Assembly: GCA_002422285.1 (NCBI GenBank)
Contig: DIUF01000019.1
Coordinates: 1 to 64,000, forward strand
Length of the DNA stretch: 64,000 nt
From: Flavobacteriales bacterium UBA6165
GTDB taxonomy: Bacteria > Bacteroidota > Bacteroidia > Flavobacteriales_D > Crocinitomicaceae
Direction: 5' to 3'
How positions within the stretch are numbered: the first letter of the stretch is position 1; every line of letters starts with the position of its first letter. Under the pieces are notes generated by a model. It made no database searches. It was not told the DNA's origin and saw only the letters and a program-made list of their open reading frames with translations. Below are positions 23,815 to 32,431 of the stretch, one piece after another. Position numbers and translations under genes: made by a program.

Positions 23815-24693
23815 TTAAGCGTGAACACCTAAAACTTCTGCCATTTTAGCACCAATTTGCGCTGGAGAATCTACAACGTGAATGCCACACTCGCGCATGA
23901 TGCGTTTTTTGGCTTCTGCTGTATCGTTTTCTCCACCAACGATAGCACCTGCGTGACCCATTGTACGTCCTTTTGGTGCAGTTTCACCAGCGATGAATCC
24001 AACAACTGGTTTTGTTCCGTTGGCTTTGATCCACTCAGCGGCCATTGCTTCCAAGTTTCCACCGATTTCACCAATCATGATGATGCCCTCAGTTTCTGGG
24101 TCGTTCATCAACAATTCAACTGCTTGTTTTGTAGTTGTTCCGATGATTGGGTCACCACCAATTCCAATAGCAGTTGTAATACCCATTCCAGCTTTCACCA
24201 CTTGGTCAGCAGCTTCATAAGTCAAAGTACCTGATTTAGAAACGATACCAATTTTTCCTTTTTTGAAAACAAAACCTGGCATGATGCCAACTTTCGCTTC
24301 ACCCGGTGTGATAACACCTGGACAGTTTGGTCCGATCAAAGTTACATTGTAAGCTTTCAAATATTCTTTCGCTTTCACCATGTCTCCAACAGGAATACCT
24401 TCTGTGATACAAACAATCACTTTGATACCTGCATTGGCGGCTTCCATAATGGCATCAGCTGCAAAGGCTGGTGGCACAAATATGATAGATACATCTGCAC
24501 CTGTGTTTTTTACTGCGTCGGCAACTGTGTTGAAAACGGGTTTGTCCAAGTGTGTTGAACCTCCTTTACCTGGCGTAACACCACCAACAACGTTTGTTCC
24601 GTAAGCGATCATCTGCTCAGCATGGAAAGTTCCTTCACTACCTGTAAATCCTTGAACGATTACTTTTGAATCTTTATTGACTAATACACTCAT
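23815..24693 (-). CDS. sucD: Succinate-CoA ligase (ADP-forming) subunit alpha
   Basis: This is a 292-residue protein of normal length. The CoA-binding N-terminus reads [20 protein letters not shown]. The central part has [15 protein letters not shown] and [19 protein letters not shown]. The phosphohistidine is His247 in [10 protein letters not shown]. It interconverts succinyl-CoA and succinate with NDP phosphorylation in the TCA cycle. The beta subunit gene sucC is not in the window, so the two subunits are encoded apart, as often in Bacteroidota. A promoter and a terminator frame it, suggesting a single-gene transcript. Confidence 0.96.
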   Translation of the reverse strand: MSVLVNKDSKVIVQGFTGSEGTFHAEQMIAYGTNVVGGVTPGKGGSTHLDKPVFNTVADAVKNTGADVSIIFVPPAFAADAIMEAANAGIKVIVCITEGIPVGDMVKAKEYLKAYNVTLIGPNCPGVITPGEAKVGIMPGFVFKKGKIGIVSKSGTLTYEAADQVVKAGMGITTAIGIGGDPIIGTTTKQAVELLMNDPETEGIIMIGEIGGNLEAMAAEWIKANGTKPVVGFIAGETAPKGRTMGHAGAIVGGENDTAEAKKRIMRECGIHVVDSPAQIGAKMAEVLGVHA

Positions 24694-24721
24694 TTTGTCT
24701 TATTTTTGGCTAATTGCGGTG

Positions 24722-24729
24722 CAAAGTTA
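24722..24729 (-). promoter_or_regulatory. -7 promoter box TAACTTTG for sucD (minus strand)
   Basis: An exact TAnnTTTG match on the minus strand lies 29 bases before the sucD start. Confidence 0.5.
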
Positions 24730-24826
24730 CTTTTTTGAGTTACAATCCCCAACAAGAGTTAGTTTTTTTTGTTCACAATAATGTAAATACCCATTATGCG
24801 TTTTATTTTTCGCAAATTTGCACCCC

Positions 24827-25804
24827 ATGAGTGAAATGAATATCAATTATCAAGACAAGCCTGCTCTGCCAGAAAAGGAAAATAATAGCTCTTTCGTCAA
24901 GACATTTTTGTCGGTGGTGTTGTTTGCCGTGCTGTTCTATTATTTTATATCCGACAACATTTTATTAATAGGGCTTATTGTTCTCGTACTCTTTGTTCAT
25001 GAAATCGGTCATTATTTGATGATGAAGCGCTACAAATACGAAAACATGTCCATGATTTTTGTGCCTTTTCTAGGTGCCATGGTTCAAGGAAAAAAATCGA
25101 CTGCTTATTCGCAGTTGGAGCGTGCCAATGTTATTTTAGCAGGGCCCTTGCCTGGTATACTAATTGGCATTTCTCTCTTTTTAGCTGGTCTGTACTACCA
25201 AGAAATTTATTTGGTTTATACTGGAACATTATTCGCCATAATTAATATATTGAATTTAATACCATTGGACCCTTTGGATGGCGGACAACTTTTGTATTTG
25301 CTCTATTTTGACAGAAAAGATATGCTACGCCTATATTTTCTTTTAGGCTCATCACTTTCTATTATTGGTTTGGGCATATATTTTAATAATTACATCGTAA
25401 TTGCTTTTGGTTTTTTACTTGGTGTTCGTGTTCGTGCGTACCAAAAAATGCTCAACATACATAACGAATTGAAAGCTGCAGGTATAAATTATGTAAGAAC
25501 TTACGATAGCCTTACTGCGAGTGAGTTCAATGCCATTAAACGCATCATTCTTGAAAATTCTGCTTTGGCAAAGAAGATGGTAGACACAGATTTTGTAGCC
25601 ACAGCAGAGTTTGATGAAGTCATGGCGAGTGAAGTGAATAGTGTTCTCGAAGTACCAGTTGTGGAAGACATGTCGATGACCAAAAAAATACTTTACACCC
25701 TAATATGGCTGGCTTGTTTTGGTGTTGTAATATGGACATTTTACAGCAATATACCTAAGCTTATAGAAATTCTTGAAATTTTGAAAGATGCCCCCGAAGT
25801 ATAA
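24827..25804 (+). CDS. Site-2 protease family (M50) membrane metalloprotease
   Basis: This 325-residue protein is taken from ATG 24827; a TTG nine bases upstream is in frame but sits within an AATTTG promoter-like element. The zinc motif HEIGH (residues 58-62) is inside a hydrophobic helix, and the second site LIPLDPLDGGQLLY lies near residue 145. About six membrane segments are visible, the last near the C-terminus (ILYTLIWLACFGVVIW). It should cleave membrane proteins within the bilayer; the substrate is unknown. It overlaps the Smr gene by 17 bases, so the two are co-transcribed. Confidence 0.87.
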   Translation: MSEMNINYQDKPALPEKENNSSFVKTFLSVVLFAVLFYYFISDNILLIGLIVLVLFVHEIGHYLMMKRYKYENMSMIFVPFLGAMVQGKKSTAYSQLERANVILAGPLPGILIGISLFLAGLYYQEIYLVYTGTLFAIINILNLIPLDPLDGGQLLYLLYFDRKDMLRLYFLLGSSLSIIGLGIYFNNYIVIAFGFLLGVRVRAYQKMLNIHNELKAAGINYVRTYDSLTASEFNAIKRIILENSALAKKMVDTDFVATAEFDEVMASEVNSVLEVPVVEDMSMTKKILYTLIWLACFGVVIWTFYSNIPKLIEILEILKDAPEV

Positions 25805-26327
25805 ATCCGGAGACCGAGTTTTGGTGCTCAACGAAAGTGGTCATTTTACTTTTAAGCTGTATAAAAACCCAAACGTTGTAGTACTTATCGATACGTATGA
25901 TTTCGAGCGTGAATTTCCTATTGATTTGGTTTCGATGATTCGTGGCTCAAGTGATAAGTTGTTGAAAATAAAGGGAGTGCCAAAGGATAAGTTGGACAAT
26001 AAATCCTTGCCTAAACTGAATCCTAAATTTCAAGAAAATGCAGTTATTGATTTACATATGCACGAACTTGTTGACAATCATCATGGCTGGACAAACACAC
26101 AAATAGTTGAATATCAGCTCGCTCATCTCAAAAATAGCTTGGCTTATTTCATGGAGAAAAAAGTGCGCAGGGTTGAAATTATTCACGGCGTTGGTGATCA
26201 AGTTTTGATGCGAGAAGTTCGCTTGTATTTGCGTAAATTCAAGGGCTGTGAAATCAACGATAAATCCTATACCCGAAACGGTTTTGGCGCTACAGAATTT
26301 GTTATTCGATACAAAGGCAATGTCTAA
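25788..26327 (+). CDS. Smr-domain protein (DUF2027-like N-terminus)
   Basis: This is a 179-residue cytoplasmic protein. The N-terminal 60 residues resemble the beta-rich part of DUF2027/Smr proteins (KSGDRVLVLNE, DFEREFPIDLV). The Smr domain at about 85-175 has the D88-L-H90 motif and IIHGVGDQVL at 131-140, where the usual G-x-G is GVG. Smr domains nick or cleave nucleic acids and also act in ribosome rescue and RNA quality control. It overlaps both neighbours (17 and 8 bases). Confidence 0.88.
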   Translation: MPPKYKSGDRVLVLNESGHFTFKLYKNPNVVVLIDTYDFEREFPIDLVSMIRGSSDKLLKIKGVPKDKLDNKSLPKLNPKFQENAVIDLHMHELVDNHHGWTNTQIVEYQLAHLKNSLAYFMEKKVRRVEIIHGVGDQVLMREVRLYLRKFKGCEINDKSYTRNGFGATEFVIRYKGNV

Positions 26328-27030
26328 TAAAAACATATTTAAATTCAAGTTTTTTGAAGTTGAACAACTGGAGTCCGTATTTAAAGTTGGCACCGATTCC
26401 TTGGTGTTGGGCTCTTGGATCAATGGTGATTATCAGCCAAAACATATCCTCGATATAGGTTCTGGAACTGGTGTTTTGAGTTTGATGATGGCTCAAAAAT
26501 TTTCCGATACCTACATATTGGCTATTGATACTAATCCAGATGCTCTTGCATTGTCTCAAGCCAACTTTTCACGAAATAATAAGGGATTGCAGTGTAAAGT
26601 TCAAATGATTGACTTTTTCGATTTTGATGATACTCAAAAATTTGATTTACTTGTTTCTAATCCACCTTATTTTTTGGATTCTTCAATCCCAAAGACAGGG
26701 GTTTTAGAGCTTGCAAAACATTTATCTTCGAAAGATTTAATAGCCTTTTTCATAAAAGCATCCAACCTCTTGTCTTCAAGTGGAAAGCTATACATGATTT
26801 TTCCGAATGATCAACGTTTTGTTACTACTGCTAGAGAGGCAGGACTTTTCGCGCAAAGAATTCTGGAAGTATTTGGCAAGCCTAATGTACTCAAAAGGCT
26901 TTGCGTACAGTTCGGATTTCAAGAAATAGCGCTTATTCGGGAACGTCTTACGATTCGTGATGAACAGGGTAGGTATACTCAGGAATATCGGGATTTAACT
27001 CGAGATTTTCACGGTGTTGAATTGAGGTAA
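26320..27030 (+). CDS. trmN6: tRNA1(Val) (adenine-37 N6)-methyltransferase TrmN6-like
   Basis: This is 236 residues from ATG 26320, which overlaps the Smr stop by eight bases; a longer in-frame start would run deep into the Smr gene. The SAM-binding motif is DIGSGTGVLS (residues 45-54) and the N6-adenine catalytic motif is NPPY (114-117). The N-terminal FKVGTDSLVLGSW is a signature of TrmN6/YfiC. It is a complete, normal-length member. It methylates A37 of tRNA-Val in E. coli; specificity here is inferred. Confidence 0.9.
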   Translation: MSNKNIFKFKFFEVEQLESVFKVGTDSLVLGSWINGDYQPKHILDIGSGTGVLSLMMAQKFSDTYILAIDTNPDALALSQANFSRNNKGLQCKVQMIDFFDFDDTQKFDLLVSNPPYFLDSSIPKTGVLELAKHLSSKDLIAFFIKASNLLSSSGKLYMIFPNDQRFVTTAREAGLFAQRILEVFGKPNVLKRLCVQFGFQEIALIRERLTIRDEQGRYTQEYRDLTRDFHGVELR

Positions 27031-27196
27031 GTTGTTGGAAATAAGTGTTGTATTAGAGATTCACGGTTAGTAATCAATGGGCTTTTTTATGGCTTAAATT
27101 ATTGTAAGTCAATGTTATATTTCTTATTAAAATCATTAACGGTTGATAACAGATCAACATAAACAAGTCACAAAATTTCCAATGATATGTAAAAAC

Positions 27197-28621
27197 CTAT
27201 CTGCGGTTTCTAGTCATCGTCTTGTGAATCTCAAAGAAATAGTAATCTATGGTTTTGTAGCTACCGTCTGGCACAGGTGAAGCAGCTGGACTCTGAACAA
27301 TGTATCCTTGAGCGTCTATAAGTACGTAGTGCGGATATATACTCAATTGAAAAGATTTCTTAAGTTTTTCAATGTCTTTTGGAATAGCAACAGTCCAAGA
27401 AATATCTTGTAATTTCAATTTTTGATCAATCTTTTCCCAATCCGTTTCATTGACAACAACAGTAATGAATTCGATAGAGCTACTGTATTTAGAATACATG
27501 GTTTTTAACATGTCGAATTGAAGAAGGCTTGCTGTCTGATTGATGTCAACAAACTGAATATAAGTGTATCTGGGCGCAAATTTCCCGTTAGAAATCAACT
27601 CGTTTTTTCTGTTTATAAATTCATATTTTGGCGTGTGAGTACCAGGCACTAGCTGTGTTGACTTTTGCAACACGTTGCGCGCAATGATTCTATTTTCTTG
27701 AAAAAGACCATGATTAGCAATTGAATCGAGTATTGTTATGATTCTTGATGATGGATAAGTTCTGTCGTGAAAAACATCAGAAAGCCCGATAATCATGACC
27801 AATTCTCGCAGTCTAACATTTGCCACACGATAATCACCAGCCAAGTCATTGATAAGTCGGGTAGGAGAACCCGCCACAATCGCTTTATAGATTTTGTTGT
27901 TCAATTCTGGTGAAGTGCGTTCGAAAAAATTTTTGTAAAAATTTCGGATATACTTCATGTACTCCTCGTTTTTGTAATATACCGTAAAAGGTGCAATGTT
28001 CACAATGTATCGTGCGCGTTCATCCCTAGCACCTACAAAATTTAATTCTTCAAGAGAAGCCACACGATATTTGATATAATTTCGCAAGTACTCTGTAGTG
28101 TCTGATTTGTATCGCGTCGAAACATCTTTTTCGAAAACAGCCAATTTCTTTGCAAAGGTGCTATCTCGCTTGGTACGCAAATGATAATTCTCGCCTAAGA
28201 AGGCGTCTATCCAACGATCAAAAGTCAATGTTTTGTAATTGATGTCACTTGGGTCAAGATCCAAAAAGGTCATTTCAACCTCACTGCCTAAAGGGTTGTT
28301 GAAGTTTGACAGTTTTTGATTTGTTACAATAACGGTATATTTGGCATTGGGCTGGACCAACATGAAAGCATAATTATTGCCGACTGAAATTTTTATTTTT
28401 TCAATTTCAGAAATTTCAAATTTTAGCGTAAAACTGCTGTCAGACTTCAATTCGGTACTCGTAATAACAGATGTGTTCCTTGTTATTAAATCTTCAAAAC
28501 GCTCTAAAATGACTTTTGTGCCCGCTATTTGTGGGCTTCTTCCGCTAATATGAATCGTTTGCGCATGGCATATTCCGAAAGAAAGTAATGTTAATATTCC
28601 AGATGCTACCAATATTCTCAT
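27197..28621 (-). CDS. Periplasmic thioredoxin-fold protein lacking catalytic cysteines
   Basis: This is a 474-residue secreted protein with a signal peptide (residues 1-20, ending CHA-Q). The N-terminal 110 residues look like a DUF4369-type beta domain (IHISGRSPQIAGTKVILERF). The middle is helical. The last 130 residues have the order of a TlpA-like thioredoxin domain (FAPRYTYIQFVDINQTASLLQFDMLKTM, SIYPHYVLIDAQGYI). No cysteine occurs in the mature protein, so the usual CxxC is gone and it cannot act as a disulfide reductase. It lies downstream of coaD, 38 bases away. Function unknown. Confidence 0.8.
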   Translation of the reverse strand: MRILVASGILTLLSFGICHAQTIHISGRSPQIAGTKVILERFEDLITRNTSVITSTELKSDSSFTLKFEISEIEKIKISVGNNYAFMLVQPNAKYTVIVTNQKLSNFNNPLGSEVEMTFLDLDPSDINYKTLTFDRWIDAFLGENYHLRTKRDSTFAKKLAVFEKDVSTRYKSDTTEYLRNYIKYRVASLEELNFVGARDERARYIVNIAPFTVYYKNEEYMKYIRNFYKNFFERTSPELNNKIYKAIVAGSPTRLINDLAGDYRVANVRLRELVMIIGLSDVFHDRTYPSSRIITILDSIANHGLFQENRIIARNVLQKSTQLVPGTHTPKYEFINRKNELISNGKFAPRYTYIQFVDINQTASLLQFDMLKTMYSKYSSSIEFITVVVNETDWEKIDQKLKLQDISWTVAIPKDIEKLKKSFQLSIYPHYVLIDAQGYIVQSPAASPVPDGSYKTIDYYFFEIHKTMTRNRR

Positions 28622-28659
28622 GATTCTTTTTGTGGGTTACAAGGCAAAAATTAGACCAG

Positions 28660-29115
28660 CTACATAACGAGCAATTCTGACTTGGTTACAAAGGGTTTGA
28701 TATCACCTCCATTCATGAAAATTTCGCGCACAATTGTTGCGTTTATTGAGCCATATTCTTGTCTAGTCAGAAGAAAAACACTCTTGATGCCCGAAAGCTG
28801 GTCGTTTGTATGAGCAATAGCACGTTCGTATGAGAAATCTCTCGAATCTCTTAACCCTCGAATTAAAAAATCTGCGCCACACGTTTTGGCATACGAAATG
28901 GTGAGTCCATTATAGGCAGAAACAGTCACTCTTTCACCGGCGAACAAGTTTTGAATATGTGCTATTCGCTTTTCTAGATTAAACAAATACTTCTTACTTT
29001 CATTAATGCCAATACCAATTTCAACGTGGTCAAAAAGCAACAAGGCTTGTCGTACAACATCTTCGTGTCCTTTGGTAAATGGGTCAAATGACCCTGGGAA
29101 AAGTCCTTTTTTCAT
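28660..29115 (-). CDS. coaD: Phosphopantetheine adenylyltransferase
   Basis: This is a 151-residue protein of normal length. The nucleotidyl-transferase motif GSFDPFTKGH is at residues 8-17. The conserved RGLRDSRDFSYE is near 88, and the ATP-binding SINATIVREI is near 127 (the more common form is ISSSxVRE). It makes dephospho-CoA from 4'-phosphopantetheine and ATP. It follows rsmD by 24 bases in the same orientation, a common pairing across bacteria. Confidence 0.95.
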   Translation of the reverse strand: MKKGLFPGSFDPFTKGHEDVVRQALLLFDHVEIGIGINESKKYLFNLEKRIAHIQNLFAGERVTVSAYNGLTISYAKTCGADFLIRGLRDSRDFSYERAIAHTNDQLSGIKSVFLLTRQEYGSINATIVREIFMNGGDIKPFVTKSELLVM

Positions 29116-29139
29116 GCTTTTGAATTTTTTATCGAATCA

Positions 29140-29688
29140 TTATAAAAGCGCATCCTCATTTCTAAAAAAACTGAAATGAACACCTCCATAGTTTCTAATA
29201 TCTCGAAAATTCGGCAAATGAGCGAAATTATTTTGTTTTCCATGTTCAACGATAAGCATGGCTCCAGGTTTCAAAATGCCTTTTTCAAACACGGATAAAA
29301 TCAACTTTTCATAGTGCTTGTATTCGTATGGAGGGTCGGCAACAACTATGTCAAACTGCACTTTTGCGATTTGAATGAATTTTATAGCATCATTCTTTAA
29401 TAACTTGATTTGAGTTAGCTTGAGTTTCTTACAGTTTTCTGATATGAATTTGAGACAATCTGTGTTCCAATCCACGGCAATTACCGACTTAGCATCACGC
29501 GAAGCAAACTCTAATGATAAACTACCAGTGCCCGTGCACAAGTCTAAAACATCACATTGGTCGATATCGAATTCATTGGATAATAAATTAAACAAACCCT
29601 CTTTGGCGAAGTCTGTAGTAGGTCGCGAGTCGAATCCTTTTGGCACTTGCAATCGGATTCCTTTGAGTTTGCCTCCAACTATACGCAC
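29140..29688 (-). CDS. rsmD: 16S rRNA (guanine-966 N2)-methyltransferase
   Basis: This is a 182-residue protein. The start MRIVGGKLKGIRL and RPTTDFAKEGLFNLL are RsmD signatures. The SAM loop is DLCTGTGSLSLE and the catalytic DPPY lies in VVADPPYEYKHY. It modifies G966 of 16S rRNA during 30S assembly. Its start overlaps the end of the DUF3822 gene by 10 bases. Confidence 0.94.
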   Translation of the reverse strand: MRIVGGKLKGIRLQVPKGFDSRPTTDFAKEGLFNLLSNEFDIDQCDVLDLCTGTGSLSLEFASRDAKSVIAVDWNTDCLKFISENCKKLKLTQIKLLKNDAIKFIQIAKVQFDIVVADPPYEYKHYEKLILSVFEKGILKPGAMLIVEHGKQNNFAHLPNFRDIRNYGGVHFSFFRNEDALL

Positions 29689-30434
29689 AACAATTGGTGT
29701 TTTATCTTAGAAACTTGGTGTAAATCCATTTCTCTAGCTGAAGCAGAGCGCTTAATTTGTTCAGAAAAATCATTAAACATGAGGTTTTTATCTTCATTGG
29801 AATGCCAGAAAAGAGTACATTCTTTGGATGCGTAATTCAAATTGTTTATGGTATGCAAGGTGTAATATAATAAATCTTCAGTATTGTTAAACCCAAAAGT
29901 GTTAAAGAAGTCGAGTTGATTTTTAGAAACTGCAAACAAGCTAAAATGGGAAGCATTTATAGATAAATGAATCGTGGGGAGGAAAGTGTTTTTTTCAAAA
30001 ATACCGCGTAAAATGTGTGTAGTTTCATGTTGAATATTTATGCGAGGAAAACGAATCACAAAAAAGCGTTTTATCCAATCTTCAATTTCGTAAACGTTTA
30101 CTAGAGCCTGTTCAAAAAAACGTGTGTGTTCAATGATGTTGTCTGTGTTACCATAAACAAAATCAAATACATCTTTTGCATTGGTGTCTCCATATATCAT
30201 TTGAGGTACAAGCGTAGCGCGCATTCCTGCATAAGAGAGACTCACTTCTCCATTAAAATCATTGAGACCTTCGTTTCTTAGGAATTCGGTTGCTTCATCG
30301 CGTTTGAGCTCAGCCACCCGACCAGACAATTTTGAAGTAGCTGATTGTGTTATTAGCTTGCTTCTACGGTCAATGATGGCATAAGACAAATCATGTTCAC
30401 TGACTTGAAAACAAAGCTGATTCATGTCATACAA
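29679..30434 (-). CDS. DUF3822 family protein
   Basis: This is a 251-residue protein without signal peptide. It fits DUF3822, a Bacteroidota family repeatedly found upstream of rsmD: LCFQVSEHDLSYAIID at the start, then VPQMIYGDTNAKDVFDFVYG, and a second half with TIHLSINASHFSLFAVSKNQLDFFNTF. The fold resembles a divergent actin/ASKHA-like ATPase (two repeats beginning with a beta-hairpin), but ATPase motifs are weak. Function unknown; the overlap with rsmD suggests coupled expression. Confidence 0.85.
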   Translation of the reverse strand: MYDMNQLCFQVSEHDLSYAIIDRRSKLITQSATSKLSGRVAELKRDEATEFLRNEGLNDFNGEVSLSYAGMRATLVPQMIYGDTNAKDVFDFVYGNTDNIIEHTRFFEQALVNVYEIEDWIKRFFVIRFPRINIQHETTHILRGIFEKNTFLPTIHLSINASHFSLFAVSKNQLDFFNTFGFNNTEDLLYYTLHTINNLNYASKECTLFWHSNEDKNLMFNDFSEQIKRSASAREMDLHQVSKIKHQLLCV

Positions 30435-30437
30435 GAA

Positions 30438-31319
30438 TTAATCCCAATTCGAGGAAAGCGCAGGAGATGATGTTGAACCAATGGAGTAGAGTACACTTTT
30501 ACCTGTACTTTTCATTATTCGTTCACCCCATACATAGAGTGCTTGTACTTTTACACCTTGGAATTCAACTGAATCTGTCACAGTTAAAGTGAATTGCGTG
30601 CCGCTGTTTGGAACATAAAAAATGGAATCAACATTGAATTCAGGGAAGCCCATTTTTGTTCTTCTTGAAATATACGAAGCAGCTCCAAAAGTTGTTTCAT
30701 AATAAGACGTTAGTATTGTGTCACGTACAAATCCAGCTAAATCAGCTGGTGGATTTGAGGACTTGGCTAAAACCATTGCTTCTGCTTCGGTCATGTTGTA
30801 ATCTAAGGCTCTTTTATCACCCGCACCATAAATGATTGCACGCTCTTCAGGAGTCAATCTGCGATTTGGTACACCACCATTTTTAACCGCGATTTTAATT
30901 TTACCATTCACAATAAAATCCTTTAAACTTGTCCAATCTTTAGCGTATGAACCGTTTACTTCTTTAAATGCAATTTGACTTGATTTTATATCAGTCAGAT
31001 TTTGTTTCACCAACTCATCCATGCGCTCGTCATATTTTCTAGCGTTGTCTATAGAAACTATATCGCTTCCAATGTAAAAGAAAGTGAAAAAACCTGCGAT
31101 TCCCAAAATGCCTCCTAGAACAATTGCGATTTTACCTATGTTGGAGCCCACTGAGAAAAACAGCATCACAAGACCTGCAAGTGTTAATAATCCAGTAGAA
31201 ATCATAAACATGTCATTCTGTCCTGCAGATTGCCCGATGATAATGAGAGCTAAACCGAGAGCAGTGATGATTACAGGTAAAGAAATCTTGCTAAAAATGG
31301 CTGATAAATTATTGTTCAT
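30438..31319 (-). CDS. Membrane protein of unknown function upstream of DUF3822
   Basis: This is a 293-residue protein. Three closely spaced hydrophobic helices (about residues 12-32, 38-57, 63-84) are followed by a soluble domain of about 200 residues, starting with a charged helix (ARKYDERMDELVKQNLTDIKSSQ). That helix and the FKEVNGSYAKDWTSLKDFI segment resemble pseudopilin-like or 'type II secretion-like' periplasmic proteins only loosely. It is separated by three bases from the DUF3822 gene. No named family recognised with confidence. Confidence 0.7.
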   Translation of the reverse strand: MNNNLSAIFSKISLPVIITALGLALIIIGQSAGQNDMFMISTGLLTLAGLVMLFFSVGSNIGKIAIVLGGILGIAGFFTFFYIGSDIVSIDNARKYDERMDELVKQNLTDIKSSQIAFKEVNGSYAKDWTSLKDFIVNGKIKIAVKNGGVPNRRLTPEERAIIYGAGDKRALDYNMTEAEAMVLAKSSNPPADLAGFVRDTILTSYYETTFGAASYISRRTKMGFPEFNVDSIFYVPNSGTQFTLTVTDSVEFQGVKVQALYVWGERIMKSTGKSVLYSIGSTSSPALSSNWD

Positions 31320-31343
31320 AATGGTTTTACTTTTATGTGCTCA

Positions 31344-31351
31344 CAAAACTA
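31344..31351 (-). promoter_or_regulatory. -7 promoter box TAGTTTTG (minus strand)
   Basis: An exact TAnnTTTG match lies 24 bases before the start of the membrane-protein/DUF3822/rsmD/coaD run. Confidence 0.45.
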
Positions 31352-31429
31352 CTACAATTTTGAAAAGAGCGTCTAACCTACAATCAATTTTTTGAACAGT
31401 TTAATCAACGAGACTTTGTTCAAAGTCGA

Positions 31430-32284
31430 CTATTCGACTACTATGACGAGATACTTGCTTATTTTCCAGAATTCGTATGGATTTGTAATGTTGATGGTTT
31501 TGTTGTTTCCATTATCAATGATTTGATACGAATTGGACGGATGATCACTGATAATTTGTATTTTTTTGCCAATGATTTGAATGTTTTTCTTTTCAAATTT
31601 ATCCAGCGGAGTGAAATAGTCCTCATTGAAACCATCTTTCAAACTTGATTTTTTTCCCATGCCGATGAAACCTTTGTTTTGGACAACTACATTGTTTTTT
31701 TTGAGTTCTTCGAGTGAGCCGTATACATAATAAGCCGTAGTTAATTCCTTGCGCGATTTTTCCGCAAGATCTACCTGCTCCATGTAGGCGTCAAAAAGTT
31801 TTGAGTATTCTTCGTCTTGGTTAACTAAGGTATTTCTTAAGGTCATGATGAGTTCATCTTGGGCTAGAATACGCTCTTGCAAGTTCTCTATCATTTGATA
31901 AAGCTGGCCAATCTGATTCTCTTTACCTTGAATTTGTGCGTTTAATGCTTTGATCTTTCTTGCATTTTCTTCTCTTAAAAACTGAATATTCTGAAGCTCT
32001 TGAAGCATCCATTCTCGCTGATTGCCGTTGCGCTTTCCTCCTTCAGACATCAATCGGATTTCAATTTCTTTGTTTTGAATTCGAGCGATGTTCTCTTGAA
32101 TTTCATTGAACAAACTCAAGGATTCATTGATTAAATCATCTTTTTCTGAATTTTCCATCTCTAACTGACGGATTTGATTCTTCAAGCGGGCAATTTCTTG
32201 ATTATCCTCTGTTTTTGGTGTATCTGATTTGCATGAGGCAAGCACAAATATCAGACTGATAAAAATGAAAAGTGTGAATTTCAT
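31430..32284 (-). CDS. Coiled-coil lipoprotein
   Basis: This is 284 residues from ATG 32284, which gives a clean lipoprotein signal (MKFTLFIFISLIFVLASCKSD; lipobox LASC). A farther in-frame start would bury that signal. Residues about 30-185 are a long heptad-rich coiled coil (EIARLKNQIRQLEMENSEK, LNAQIQGKENQIGQLYQMIENLQERI). The C-terminal 90 residues are globular, with FIGMGKKSSLKDGFNEDYF and a beta-rich end. Probably an envelope-spanning or scaffolding protein. Family not recognised beyond the lipoprotein and coiled-coil features. Confidence 0.8.
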   Translation of the reverse strand: MKFTLFIFISLIFVLASCKSDTPKTEDNQEIARLKNQIRQLEMENSEKDDLINESLSLFNEIQENIARIQNKEIEIRLMSEGGKRNGNQREWMLQELQNIQFLREENARKIKALNAQIQGKENQIGQLYQMIENLQERILAQDELIMTLRNTLVNQDEEYSKLFDAYMEQVDLAEKSRKELTTAYYVYGSLEELKKNNVVVQNKGFIGMGKKSSLKDGFNEDYFTPLDKFEKKNIQIIGKKIQIISDHPSNSYQIIDNGNNKTINITNPYEFWKISKYLVIVVE

Positions 32285-32431
32285 GCTTCGGTATTTAAGG
32301 GTTTTAAAGTGTATTAAAGCTTGCAAATTAACGCAGAATTCTATTTTTGGTGACAATACTGTTAAAAAATAATTCAGCGAGGCTATGAATAATTCGCTCT
32401 TTCAATTACTTTAGCCAAAAAAATTAGATCC

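Noticed and set aside
27031..27196. Possible small RNA or tRNA in the TrmN6 downstream spacer
   Set aside because: No cloverleaf, promoter box or stable hairpin with T-run visible; nothing supportable.
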